From the NCBI GenBank assembly GCA_014529385.2, contig CM043960.1, positions 35,699,396 to 35,763,395 on the forward strand: a stretch of 64,000 bases of DNA. Reading direction: 5' to 3'. Every line of letters begins with the position of its first letter. Within the stretch, counting starts at the first letter, position 1. A program made the position numbers and the translations under genes. The notes beneath the pieces were generated by a model. The model had not been told where the DNA came from. It made no database searches and saw nothing but the letters and a program-made list of their open reading frames with translations. The DNA is from Adiantum capillus-veneris. Its lineage: Eukaryota; Streptophyta; Polypodiopsida; Polypodiales; Pteridaceae. Shown one piece after another: positions 1 through 9,172 of this stretch.

Positions 1-140
1 AACTATGGATTTTAGTTTTTTCACTTTACTTCATTTTTATTTTATACCCAGACATTGTATTAGATCCACCAAGATTGTATCAGTTTGGTCTCATAGGTCA
101 TTTTGGCCTTTTGAAGATGTTAAATATAACATTTCAGATC

Positions 141-142
<2 letters not shown>
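1..142 (+). mobile_element. LINE 3' end, copy A
   Basis: This is the 3' untranslated tail of a LINE, recognised because the same sequence recurs downstream of the LINE RT remnant (about 2,181-2,300) and again at 2,545-2,632 continuing at 8,188-8,245. Shared landmarks are GACATTGTATTAGATCCACC and GGTCATTTTGGCCTTTT, then a TTAATATAACATTTCA-like end. The tail runs directly into (CT)n. The element body lies left of the window. Confidence 0.7.
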
Positions 143-185
<43 letters not shown>

Positions 186-211
186 AGATGTTAAATATAA
201 CATTTCAGATC

Positions 212-266
<55 letters not shown>
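143..266. repeat. (CT)n microsatellite with an internally duplicated LINE tail
   Basis: Two long CT tracts (about 143-184 and 215-266) are separated by a second copy of the last ~30 bases of the LINE tail (AAGATGTTAAATATAACATT). The tail plus CT tract has therefore been tandemly duplicated. The Ser-Leu repeat ORF across it is only a microsatellite translation. Confidence 0.9.
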
Positions 267-269
<3 letters not shown>

Positions 270-282
270 GGGCCACGCCAGT

Positions 283-1925
283 TTGAGGAGGGGTTTCTCC
301 ACTCTTGATCATATTCTGACACTCAGAGCCATCATTAGGGAGGGCAGGTCACATGGGAGACGGATTTATTGTAGCTTTGTGGATTTCCGCAAAGCATTTG
401 ACATGATAAGAGCTCGATTGATGCGCAGACTACAGGAGATGGGGCTGCCCATAGTGTTGACTTGGGGGATTATGGCTCTATACAGATCAACAATGGGACA
501 TGTACGCACCCCGGAGGGGATATCTCATTTAGTTCACTCCACCATCGGGGTGAAACAGGGTTGCCCATTGTCTCCTACTCTATTTGGTATGTATGTTGAT
601 GAGGTGTCTGATTACATTGACAGAGAGGGTGATACAGGTGCCCAGCTGGCAGGGACGTGGATCCCATTGTTGTTATATGCGGATGATAGTGTTGATCTTT
701 GACTCACCAAAGGGTATGCAGCAACAATTGGATGCATTACATAGTTTTGTAGAGGATAGTGGATTGTCTGTAAATCTTGGTAAAACCAAGGTTATGGTAT
801 TTAACACCACACCACGGTGGATCAGGAGATCAGCACCGACTTTCACATATGGTCAGGAGATTGTAGAGTATATAGATGCATACAATTACCTTGGGGTTGT
901 CTTCACTGGGCCGAGGTTTTCTTTGGGGAGAACAGCAGAGACCAGACTGACTAGAGCTTATGCGGCCTTGGGAGGCTTGGAGAGGATGTGTTCCGAGGTT
1001 CCTGGAACTTCGCAAGTTCAGTTCTAGGAACCTCGGACAAAGTTATGGCTCTTTGATACTTTAGTAGTCTCAACTATGTTGTATGTTGGGCAGATACGGG
1101 GACCTTCTGTAGGCCAGGATGGTTGGAGACGTATGGAGAGGCCCTTGGTATCTATGATCTCTCGACTGATCAAAGCCAAGGCCTCCGTACCCCACGCTAT
1201 CATTCGAGCAAAGCTAGCTGCCCCTCCTATGGAGATTGAGGTGCTTACCAGATCATTGTGCACAACTTGTGGGATACTAGAGACAGATATGCAAGATTGG
1301 CCCTTGAGTTTCCAGACAGTTAGCTCTTCAAGGGAACACTTCATGCTGGTATGCACAGATGACATCATGGTTTCAAATGCATGGCTTCACCATGGACAGG
1401 CTGCCCCCTTTCGAGTACTCTCTTCAGACACCCTCGATGTCTGTTACACGGGTGGAGATTACTAGACTCATTCGTCGGGACCTGATCCAGCTGGATACCA
1501 GGAGGACATGGATAGAGCCGCCACAGGAGTTGGGCACGAAGATGGCTTTCTATAGAGAGCATCTTCTCCACCTCACAGGAGATGGGTGGGTTTGTGATTC
1601 GACCCAGCTACATGGATACACATGTCTCATGGTTTGCGGTGTGCCATTGATCAGATACGCACATCCTCGCATCAATTGGATACCAACAGACAACAGGATA
1701 TGCCGCTTATGCCAGCTACAGCCAAAGACAAAGCTACATTACATATGTCATTGCACAGTGTACTATGAGATTCGAGGCCGTTTCCACTGCTTATTCAGAG
1801 AGGGTTTCGGTCCTTTCTCTAGGGTCATGAGTTATGAGGATCAGAGATGTCTTGGGCTATATCTACTTGAGTTACGCAGATATAGAGAAACTTTACTGGG
1901 GAGAGCTAGAGAGAGACAGTCCTAG
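283..1925 (+). pseudogene. LINE reverse transcriptase, 5'-truncated and broken
   Basis: This is the RT and C-terminal part of a non-LTR retrotransposon ORF2, which copies its own RNA into a chromosomal nick. RT motif A is visible as FVDFRKAFD, motif B as GVKQGCPLSPTLFG and the catalytic box as YADD (near 677-690). The frame is broken by a one-base shift near 700, a TAG at 1,025-1,027, and another shift between about 1,440 and 1,465. The final segment (about 1,465-1,925) carries a Cys/His cluster, CRLC then H and CHC, typical of the C-terminal zinc-binding region of LINE proteins, and ends in TAG. The N-terminal endonuclease is absent: the copy starts just after the CT tract of copy A, as expected for a 5'-truncated insertion. 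I cannot assign the LINE clade. Confidence 0.85.
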
Positions 1926-2317
1926 AGATAGATTACACATTTCTTTTCACTAGATATGGGACAGCCAGAGGAGCAGCCATCACTGCAGAGCTCGGCCCAC
2001 ACTCATTACCACTACCGGCACTCTCATAGACCGAAAACTGGAGCTACAGAGATCCAGACGCCATGATTGAGGAGAGGGGCTACACAGCATCGACAGAGAC
2101 TACAACAGAGGAGTCGAGCCATACTCTCTCGACATCCAAAGTGCAAATGAGGATGGATTCTAGTAGTAGTAGTAGTATTTTTGTTCTAGTCTTTTTGTAC
2201 CCGGACATGATATCAGATTCACAATTTTGTAACAATTTGGTCTCATAGGTCATTTTGGCCTTTTAGAGACGTTAATATAACATTTCATTTCTCTGTGTGC
2301 ATTTCATTTCATTTTAG
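1926..2317 (+). mobile_element. LINE copy B 3' untranslated region
   Basis: This non-coding tail follows the LINE stop codon. From about 2,181 it matches the tails of copies A and C (TCATAGGTCATTTTGGCC, then TTAATATAACATTTCATT) and then enters a (GT)n tract. A short run of TAG triplets lies at 2,160-2,175. Confidence 0.7.

Positions 2318-2373
<56 letters not shown>
2318..2373. repeat. (GT)n microsatellite at LINE copy B end
   Basis: About 56 bases of near-perfect GT repeat sit directly after the LINE copy B tail. LINE copy C begins right after it. Confidence 0.95.
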
Positions 2374-2375
<2 letters not shown>

Positions 2376-2632
2376 AAGGGCCACCACGACATCAACAGTC
2401 TCATCAAAGGATCGGGACTATTTTAGCACGACATGGGAGAGGTCCAATACGACCATTTATAGAGGCAGACATTGACGATGCTCTTCAGCGACCAATGCAA
2501 TACATCCTCAGATAGCACCCAATGTCGGGCATCCTCGGACATTGATGTTCATTTTAGCTTTTTATTTTACTTCATCTTATTTTGTACCTAGACATTGTAT
2601 TAGATCCACCAAGACTGTATGAGTTTGGTCTC
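2374..2632 (+). mobile_element. LINE copy C, 5' part, interrupted
   Basis: This third, strongly 5'-truncated LINE copy starts immediately after the GT tract. It has a short coding remnant to about 2,515 and then the shared 3' tail. The tail stops at GGTCTC (2,627-2,632), where the LTR element 2,633-8,187 is inserted, and resumes at 8,188 with GGTATCATAGGTCATTTTGG. Joined, the two halves match copy A without a gap. Confidence 0.75.
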
Positions 2633-2694
2633 CGTCACAAGACTAGCACGTGCCAATAGAAAAGAACAAACTTTTAGCACTTCAATAACAACCG

Positions 2695-2737
<43 letters not shown>

Positions 2738-3281
2738 GCCACGCGACACGGAGTGGCGGAATTCCACCCCAGAGAGTATTGGCCCCAAACTTTGGCGCCC
2801 CTTTCGGTATTTCTTTATATTGCATCAACGTTGTACAAGCCGGTACTCCAGACTCTGCACCTTTTCTCCAGGAAGCATATCAGAGAATGAGCCCTTAGCA
2901 CATATTTAAAGGCCCTAGGCCCCAAAAGCAGTTTACATGAAAAGCCTTCAAAACTCAAAAGCTTCTAATCCAAAAGCAATGCCAAAAAGCTGCCAGCGCA
3001 ATTTGCGCAATTCCGAACAACTGCCACATCATCAGTCAACGCAAAACATGGAGCGTCCATACAGATGCCACATCATCAGTTTTGCGTGTGTGTGTGTGTG
3101 TGTGAGTCCTGCTTTATTTTAATCCCTTTATGTCACTGGGGCCCATCGGACGGCGTCCCCATAAGTTGGTAGGACTTCTTCTTCTTCTGCTACTTGTTCT
3201 TCTTAGGGTTTAGGCCCCTCGACCTGCATCTGTAAGTTGGCTCCATTCTTCAGGGCTTTGACACGTCAGCACTTTGTGACA
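2633..3281 (-). repeat. 3' LTR of the minus-strand gag-protease element
   Basis: It is collinear with 7,556-8,187, sharing GTGCCAATAGAAAAGAACA, a (GA)n tract at 2,699-2,736, GGCGGAATTCCACCCCAGAG and CACATATTTAAAGGCCCTAG (a possible TATA region). Read on the minus strand it begins TGTCACAAAG and ends CTTGTGACG, close to the TG...CA rule. Confidence 0.85.
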
Positions 3282-3298
3282 TCCCCCCTTCTTGAAAG
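3282..3298 (-). other. Polypurine tract
   Basis: On the minus strand the bases next to the 3' LTR read CTTTCAAGAAGGGGGGA followed by TGTCAC. This is the purine-rich plus-strand primer expected immediately upstream of a 3' LTR. Confidence 0.75.
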
Positions 3299-3678
3299 AA
3301 AGTAATCGTCAGCAATTACAGCATACCTGCAAAACAACTCAAGTTAGCTCAAAAATTTCCGAGGGTCATTCTAAGGGACAATCACTTTGCTCTTCTTGTT
3401 AAGAAGTTAGCTTCTGCTTTCGGCTCTTTTGATCAAGGAGTTGGCTTCTCCTTTCGTCCAGATCGGAGCTCTTGATACTCTGGCGTATTAAAATTAGCCA
3501 TCACACCCAGACCGCACTGATCTTCCACGGGTGTCTTGATGCACTAAAATTACATACCCAAGCAATCTCATCCAATTAGGAATATTCAGTGGTTGGCACA
3601 TCACAATGCAACACAAATGCTCACATATGCATGTTACAAGACATAGAAACATAAAGCTGCCGATGAACACTCCTCCCC
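3299..3678. other. Internal non-coding part of the 2.6-8.2 kb element
   Basis: No ORF or recognisable domain is visible here. Its right end (CACTCCTCCCCCATAA) is the first half of a tandem-repeat unit that resumes after the nested element, at 5,258. Confidence 0.5.
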
Positions 3679-3683
3679 CATAA

Positions 3684-5257
3684 TGTCACATGCGCACTTC
3701 ACTTGCGCCACGTGCACATGCTTCTGCCATAGTCTAGCGTCAATCTTAGCTTAGGACTGAGCCCGACACTTTTGTGAGCCTCTAGCAGGGCGTGCATGTC
3801 CAAGCCAGTCACACTTGCATACCCTCTCTTGCACAAGAACAGTCATTTCATCATGCAGGCATTTACCGCGTGAACCACCTCTTATAAGTCATTTTATTAA
3901 AAGTGACTTTTGGAATTCTTTTTGTAAGTTTGTTGGAAAAGTAGGTAGGGCAAATTCCTAAAGATGTATAAAAGAAACCTATTGGGCACTCAGTAGAAGC
4001 AGAAGAAGCAAGGATCGGCAGTTATGCCTCACTTTTAACAGGGGAAGATGTCACATGCGCACTTCACTTGCGCCACATGGACATGCTTCTGCCATAGTCT
4101 AGCGTCACTCTTAGCTTAGGACTGAGCCTGACACTTTTGTGAGCCTCTAGCAGGACGTGCATGTCCAAGCCAGTCACACTTGCATACCCTCTCTTGCACA
4201 AGAACAGTCATTTCATCATGCAGGCATTTTACCGCGTGAACAACCTCTTATAAGTCATTTTATTAAAAGTGACTTTGGAATTCTTTTTGTAAGTTTGTTG
4301 GAAAAGTAGGTAGGGAAAATTGCTAAAGATCTATAAAAGAAACCCATTGGGCACTCAATAGAAGCAGAAGAAGCAAGGACATAAGGAGGCTAGCACCCAG
4401 CAGTCACGCATCACTTCAGAAGAAGCCCTAGCGTTTTCTCAAGAACAAGAAGGCCCAGATTAGCCTGGCGTTTTCAGTTTTCAGCCTTGACGCCGTCATC
4501 GTCGACACCATCATCATCAGCGATGTCATCATTGTCATCGCAGTCCCTATCTTGACAACGACACCTTCGTCATCGTCATCGCAGATCCCTATCTTGACGA
4601 CGACACCTTCGTCATCGTCATCGCATATCCCTATCTTGACGACGACACCATCGTCGTCATCGTCACAGTCACCATCGTCGTCGACATAGACCAGCAGTAC
4701 CCGTCGTCGACATCATCGACTTCGACATAGACCCCGTCGTCGACATCACCGTCTTCGACACAAAACCGTCATCAACTTCACCGTCTTCGACACAGTACCG
4801 TTGTCGACTTCATCGTCATCGACAAAGACCCTTAGTCCCTCGTCGTCGACGTTATCATCTTCGACATAGACTTCATCGTCGACCTCCCCGTCTTCGACAT
4901 AGAACCCGCAGTACCCGTCGTTGGCATCATCGTCTTCGACATAGAAGCTCAGTATACCTTCAGTACCTTAGTACCCAGTACCACAGCATCAGTACCCCTT
5001 AGCATCAGCATCTCAGCATCCAGTCATTGTAGTAGCATTTGTGCAAGAATAAAGAAAGTACTTGCTCTCGCAACAGAGCAAGGGGGCCCTTGAGGGTTGG
5101 GACTCGACATCCTTGTGTCGTCTCTTTTCTCTCTCTCGTCATCTCTCTTTCGTTCAATTCAATTCAGTTCTTTCAAGTGAAGTAAAGTGTCCCTTGTGTT
5201 TGTTTGCGGAGTACTAGATCCGAGCAAAATCCTTATTCTCTTCCGTTGCACCTGACA
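3684..5257 (+). mobile_element. Nested LTR retrotransposon remnant with TSD CATAA
   Basis: A partial 5' LTR (3,684 to about 4,012) and a long 3' LTR (4,049-5,257) both begin TGTCACATGCGCACTTCACT. Between them is only ~35 bases ending in a polypurine-like ACAGGGGAAGA. The internal region and the 3' part of the first LTR are therefore deleted. The right end is CCTGACA. A perfect 5-bp duplication CATAA lies at 3,679-3,683 and 5,258-5,262. A related LTR fragment lies inverted at 53,340-53,794. Confidence 0.85.
4490..4960. repeat. Imperfect trinucleotide (GTC/GAC/ATC) repeat inside the LTR
   Basis: About 470 bases are dominated by TCG, TCA and GAC steps with higher-order units such as CATCGCAG-TCCCTATCTTGACGACGACACC repeated near 4,535-4,650 and CGTCGACATCATCGTCTTCGAC-like units to 4,950. 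It lies inside the 3' LTR. No coding frame is supported. Confidence 0.7.
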
Positions 5258-5570
5258 CATAACCTAACAAGGTCCGGGCCGGAAGATATTCAACGACTCC
5301 CTCATCACTCCTCCCGTATAACCTAAAAAGGTCCGGGCCGGGAGATATAGAGGCCTTTTACAACCAAACGGCCCCCAGACCGCAGCCTGCATCGTTTGGA
5401 GGTGCTGAGAGTGACCACTGCTCAGACTTCTTAATACTCCTCCCGCATAACCATCCAGGTCCGGGCCGGGAGTCAGAACAACAAGACTTCCCCCGTAAAA
5501 TAACCACAAGGGTCCGGGCCATGAGAAAAAACAACACTTTTCAATCATCATTTCTCACTACTCCACCCGG
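5258..5570. repeat. Diverged tandem repeat, GGTCCGGGCCGG core
   Basis: Four to five units of variable spacing share CTCCTCCCG, ATAACC and GGTCCGGGCC (cores near 5,271, 5,330, 5,459 and 5,512). The first unit is split by the nested element at 3,684-5,257. The repeat belongs to the internal non-coding part of the outer element. Confidence 0.7.
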
Positions 5571-5729
5571 GAGTAAAATCACCAATCATTGAAACCAGTA
5601 TTAAAACCAGAGTCAAACATTTGAAATCAGCACGAAAACAACTTCAAAACAAATACCATCCATTTCAAACAAATTTTCAAACAATACTTTCTAGCTCTAA
5701 AGAAAAACAAGTAGAGAGAGTTTATCTGA

Positions 5730-6130
5730 GGTTTTGTTCGGACAACCAAACTTTGAGGACGACTGGCTTGCCCTTCTGCATCACGATGATGGTTCGGTTC
5801 CGAACCTGGAGAGTCGCATCATTCTTGTCGTGCCAAGGCATGCCCAAGAGAACGTCGCAATTGCCAACTTCATGATGCAGAAATCAGTGTTTCCATGATA
5901 ATCTTGAATAGTCATTGGAAGAGCACCAATGAGCAATACTCCTTTCTGAGTTTGTCTCGTGGCTAGCTCAGCTGCAATTTCTCCACCCTCTGCATCATAA
6001 TCAAAGTGCATCTGCTTTAAGAATTTTCGATAGATGAAGTACTCTATAACTCCAGGGTCAAAGAAAAAAGGGGCTTTGGAGCCATTGACTTTGCCATATG
6101 CTCAACACAATTCATTTGTACTCTCAAGGC
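5730..6130 (-). pseudogene. Retropepsin remnant of the Gypsy-like element
   Basis: Reading leftward on the minus strand, the segment near 5,880-5,730 gives a retropepsin C-terminal pattern: CDVLLGMPWHDK, then a run ending KGKPVVLKVW. The region before it (about 6,011-5,885) is open in another frame, so a one-base shift separates them. The catalytic D-T/S-G loop is not clearly preserved. A retropepsin would cleave the gag polyprotein during particle maturation; this copy is inactive. Confidence 0.6.
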
Positions 6131-6284
6131 GTATGCCATAAATATCAGGAACTAGTCCAATAGCGGGTCTAGCTCTCTTAGCAGGAGGTGGCGCTGGGGT
6201 TCTATCGACCGTTGGTGCGGGCGTCGGCTCCTTTGGTCTATCAGTGCGTTTGGGACAATTAGAATGATGATGCCCTGTTTGAAA

Positions 6285-7208
6285 TCATCCAAAGGATCGG
6301 CCTTCTTGTAGTAAGGTGTCTCGTTGTTGAGGCGTCAAACGAGGCCTTTGCGGCTGATTTTCACGAGACTCTCGAGAATTTGTTCGTTGTTGCCGAGAGT
6401 TGTGGTTAGTGGCCAGAGATTCTTTTGTAGTAAACTCTAGCTTTCCCTTCAGCAGTTTGTGGCCGACCGCGGCATGGTCCATAAGTTCTTGCATGGTGGA
6501 GACCTGCTTGGATAGACAATATTCCTGCAATGGTGATGGTAGTCCAATGGTGTATCGCTCACATTGGGCCTCCAAGGGAGCAGATCTAAAGGACACCGGA
6601 AGGTACACGTCGAGAAACCTTTGGTTATATTCGTCTATGGTTTCGCTGGCAAGCATTTTCAAGTTGCCCCACTTTGCCAAAATCCTGACTTCAAACATAG
6701 AAGTCATGTAACTACGTGCAAAAGCTGTCTTAAAAGCTTGCCAGGTCCTTGGAGCATGCAGTTGTGTCGCGACTGAACTCCACCATTGCATAGCATTATC
6801 TTTAAGAAATCCCGCTGCTCGAGAATTCTTGGATTCTTCTGTATAGTTCCCCAAAGCATAGATGTTGTTGAATTGCTATAGGAACTGCAATGCTTTCTTG
6901 CGATCCTTCACCAAAGAAAAAGTGAAAAATTTGACTATCGTGCTGCCATCTTTGAAATCTTTGGGTTGGTTAGGCGCATATCCCGGGTATGGATAATAAG
7001 GGTATCCATACGGGCTCCAACCATTGTAGCCTGGTGGCGGCGGTGGTGGTGGAGGTGGGGGCAATGGCGGTGGCAAAGGCAGTTGCATTGGAACAGGGTC
7101 AGATGGCTGCACCATATTCCTGAAAACTCCCCCGATCGGAAAAGACGGTTGAGAAGGTTGCCAGTTGGAAGTTCTTGTACTTTCTGGTGCCGGAGGAGGA
7201 GGTACCAC
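6285..7208 (-). pseudogene. Gypsy-type gag capsid remnant
   Basis: This is the structural capsid protein of an LTR retrotransposon. A proline-rich N-terminal part (7,208-6,876, with a long Pro run and YGYPYYPYPGY) is followed, after one in-frame stop near 6,873-6,875, by a Retrotrans_gag-like domain. Visible signatures are AAGFLKDNAMQWW, then AFARSYM and IDEYNQRFLDV, with a Gln/Arg-rich tail. Just downstream, QTGHHHSNCPKR looks like a decayed CCHC zinc knuckle. The frame also has a stop upstream of 7,208. I am confident of gag; the precise family within Gypsy is not assignable by eye. Confidence 0.8.
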
Positions 7209-7540
7209 CTAGGGTATCAGAGGAGGTAACCTGTAGTTCAAAAATTGCTGAAAACTTTGCAGCATCGGAAGATTCTATTGAGGATGCCGCGAAAGAATGT
7301 CGTGGAGTTCGTTGAGCAGAAACTGCAAATATTTTGTTGAATCCATGTCTTGGGTTCTTTATGGCTTATGCCCTGTAAGACAAAGCGATGAAGAGGGGAG
7401 GCCGCCCGATGCACGATGAAGTAAGGGTGGGAGTGGCTAATAAGTCCGGGGTCGGGACCCGAAGATACTTCAAGTAAAATTCCAATAGCTCTGTCAGCTC
7501 TTTTGTAGGACCGGGATGCTTTCAAAAAAGCACACGCCTG

Positions 7541-7555
7541 ATGCTCTAATAACAT
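7541..7555 (-). other. Decayed primer-binding site
   Basis: On the minus strand, immediately after the LTR end, the sequence reads TGTTATTAGAGCAT. This differs by two or three bases from the plant initiator-Met tRNA primer site TGGTATCAGAGCAT. Confidence 0.7.
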
Positions 7556-7629
7556 TGTCACAAGACGGGCACCACGTGCCAATAGAAAAGAACAGACTGA
7601 ACAGACTTTTAGCACTTCTATAACAACTG

Positions 7630-7672
<43 letters not shown>

Positions 7673-8187
7673 GACAGCGACATGGAGTGGCGGAATTCCA
7701 CCCCAGAGAGTATTGGCCCCAAACCTTGGCGCCCCTTTCGGTATTTCTTTATATTGCATCAACAATGTACAAGTCGGTACTCCAGACTCTGCACCTTCTC
7801 CAAGAAGCATACCAGAGAATGACCCCTTAGCACATATTTAAAGGCCCTAGGCCCCAAAAGTAGTTTACATGAAAAGCCTTCAAAACTCAAAAGCTTCTGG
7901 TCCAAAAGCAACGCCAAAAAGCTGTCAATGCGATTTGTGGAATTCCGTACAATTGCCACGTCATCGGTTCGTACAACTGCCACGTCATCAGTTTTGTGTG
8001 TGTGTGTGTGTGTCATGCTTTATTTTAATTCCTTTATGTCACTGGGCCCCATCGGACGGGGTCCCCATAAGTTGGTAGGACTTCTTCTTCTTCTGCTACT
8101 TGTTCTTCTTAGGGTTTAGGCCCCTTGGCCGGCATCTGTAAGTTGGCTCCATTCTTCAAGGCTTTGACACGTCAACAGTTTGTGATA
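7556..8187 (-). repeat. 5' LTR of the minus-strand gag-protease element
   Basis: It is collinear with 2,633-3,281, with small substitutions and indels (an extra GACTGAACA-like stretch near 7,596, a shorter region near 7,960). It contains its own (GA)n tract at 7,634-7,672 and (TG)n at 7,995-8,013. The minus-strand start has decayed from TGTCAC to TATCAC. Confidence 0.85.
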
Positions 8188-8278
8188 GGTATCATAGGTC
8201 ATTTTGGCCTTTTGAAGACGTTTAATATAACATTTCATTTTCATTTGCTCTCACACACATACACACACACACACACAA
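8188..8278 (+). mobile_element. LINE copy C, 3' end plus (CA)n tail
   Basis: GGTATC is the probable target duplication. ATAGGTCATTTTGGCCTTTT then continues the LINE tail broken at 2,632. It ends in ATTTCATTTTCATTTG followed by a CA repeat (about 8,250-8,278). Confidence 0.8.
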
Positions 8279-8565
8279 ACAGCCATATAGTTCTTTTCTT
8301 CTATTGTTGTGTTCTTATTTGCGTCATATAAATCATAGTCATTGAGCTTATTCATGTGTGTAACTTGTTTGTTTTGAACCATATTTATAAGACATTTACG
8401 GTGAGATAATGCATTTCGTATGTTCCAAACATTTTTCGAAGCCTCTCACACACCTATGATTTCGTATGTACGTTTCGAATCTGAGTATGACGTATCTCGT
8501 GGCCTATTAGGGTTTGATGGTCATGATGGTTATGGAAGGTTGATCAATCGCCCTCTCCACTCTGG

Positions 8566-8644
<79 letters not shown>

Positions 8645-9045
8645 GCTTCTAACTCGTGCACTCATATGCGCCACCTTGCATACTTCCTTCGGATATAGTC
8701 CAGGCACTCTATAGATGATCCTAGATACAAATCACTGGTTGGATTTCTACCAACGGGACAAAGTTTTCACCACGATATGCAACATCACACTTTGGACCAT
8801 GTGGGTGGCTTGCTGTGCCCACATTCCGGGCTCACAGTCCTCCCCTACATCCACCATTTAAACTGAGCTGCTGCATACTCTTCGCAGTCAATGGGATTCT
8901 TCAACCGGCTGCTCCAGGGCAGCAGAGCAGAGTAGATGCATCTTTCTTCACACATGGGCGGGATCGTCAGTTCTTTTCAATCGGGATCATGCCCACATCA
9001 CATGGCATTATGCGCCTCCCCAATGGTTCATTTTACACTCATCGT
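8279..9045. other. Unrecognised sequence with a (TC)n tract
   Basis: No gene is recognised. A ~74-base TC repeat occupies about 8,569-8,642 and accounts for the long Ser-Leu and Arg-Glu ORFs in this stretch. A 98-codon ORF at 8,815-9,111 has no recognisable domain. Confidence 0.6.
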
Positions 9046-9172
9046 ACAGACTACCTTGATGTTTCCATAGCCTACACATTGTTACCTCGCTTTTGTACTT
9101 CCTCTCGGTGATAGGCCATTGAGAATCTCCAAAGGTCTCTTTTGTACACAGAATACAGCCCCTTTTCTCGCC
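9046..9172. repeat. Dispersed repeat, also at 53,117-53,242
   Basis: About 125 bases, from CAGACTACCTTGATGTTT to CCCCTTTTCTCGCC, match 53,117-53,242 in the same orientation (shared CTTTTGTACTTCCTCT and TCTCTTTTGTACACAG). At 53 kb it interrupts an LTR fragment, so it probably derives from an LTR variant or a small insertion. Confidence 0.65.

Larger units (their letters stand above)
2633..8187 (-). mobile_element. Gag-protease LTR retrotransposon (Gypsy-like, no RT seen)
   Basis: This is a complete insertion. Two ~630-650-bp LTRs lie at 2,633-3,281 and 7,556-8,187; a decayed iMet primer-binding site adjoins the right LTR and a polypurine tract adjoins the left, so it reads on the minus strand. 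A near 6-bp target duplication (GGTCTC/GGTATC) flanks it inside a LINE tail. The internal region holds gag and protease remnants only; no RT, RNase H or integrase motif was seen. A second LTR element (3,684-5,257) is nested in its 3' half. It was probably non-autonomous, using enzymes supplied in trans; alternatively the pol genes were deleted. Confidence 0.8.

Noticed and set aside
5-286. Ser-Leu repeat ORFs over CT/GA tracts (also at 8,420, 11,398, 12,421, 15,133, 17,371, 53,851)
   Set aside because: They are translations of microsatellites with no flanking domain; the reverse strand gives equally long Arg-Glu ORFs.
2318-2515. Cys-Val repeat ORF
   Set aside because: Its N-terminus is only the GT microsatellite; the real remnant after it is LINE sequence.
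6400-6776. Plus-strand ORFs over the gag remnant
   Set aside because: Antisense shadows; the minus strand shows a clear gag pattern.
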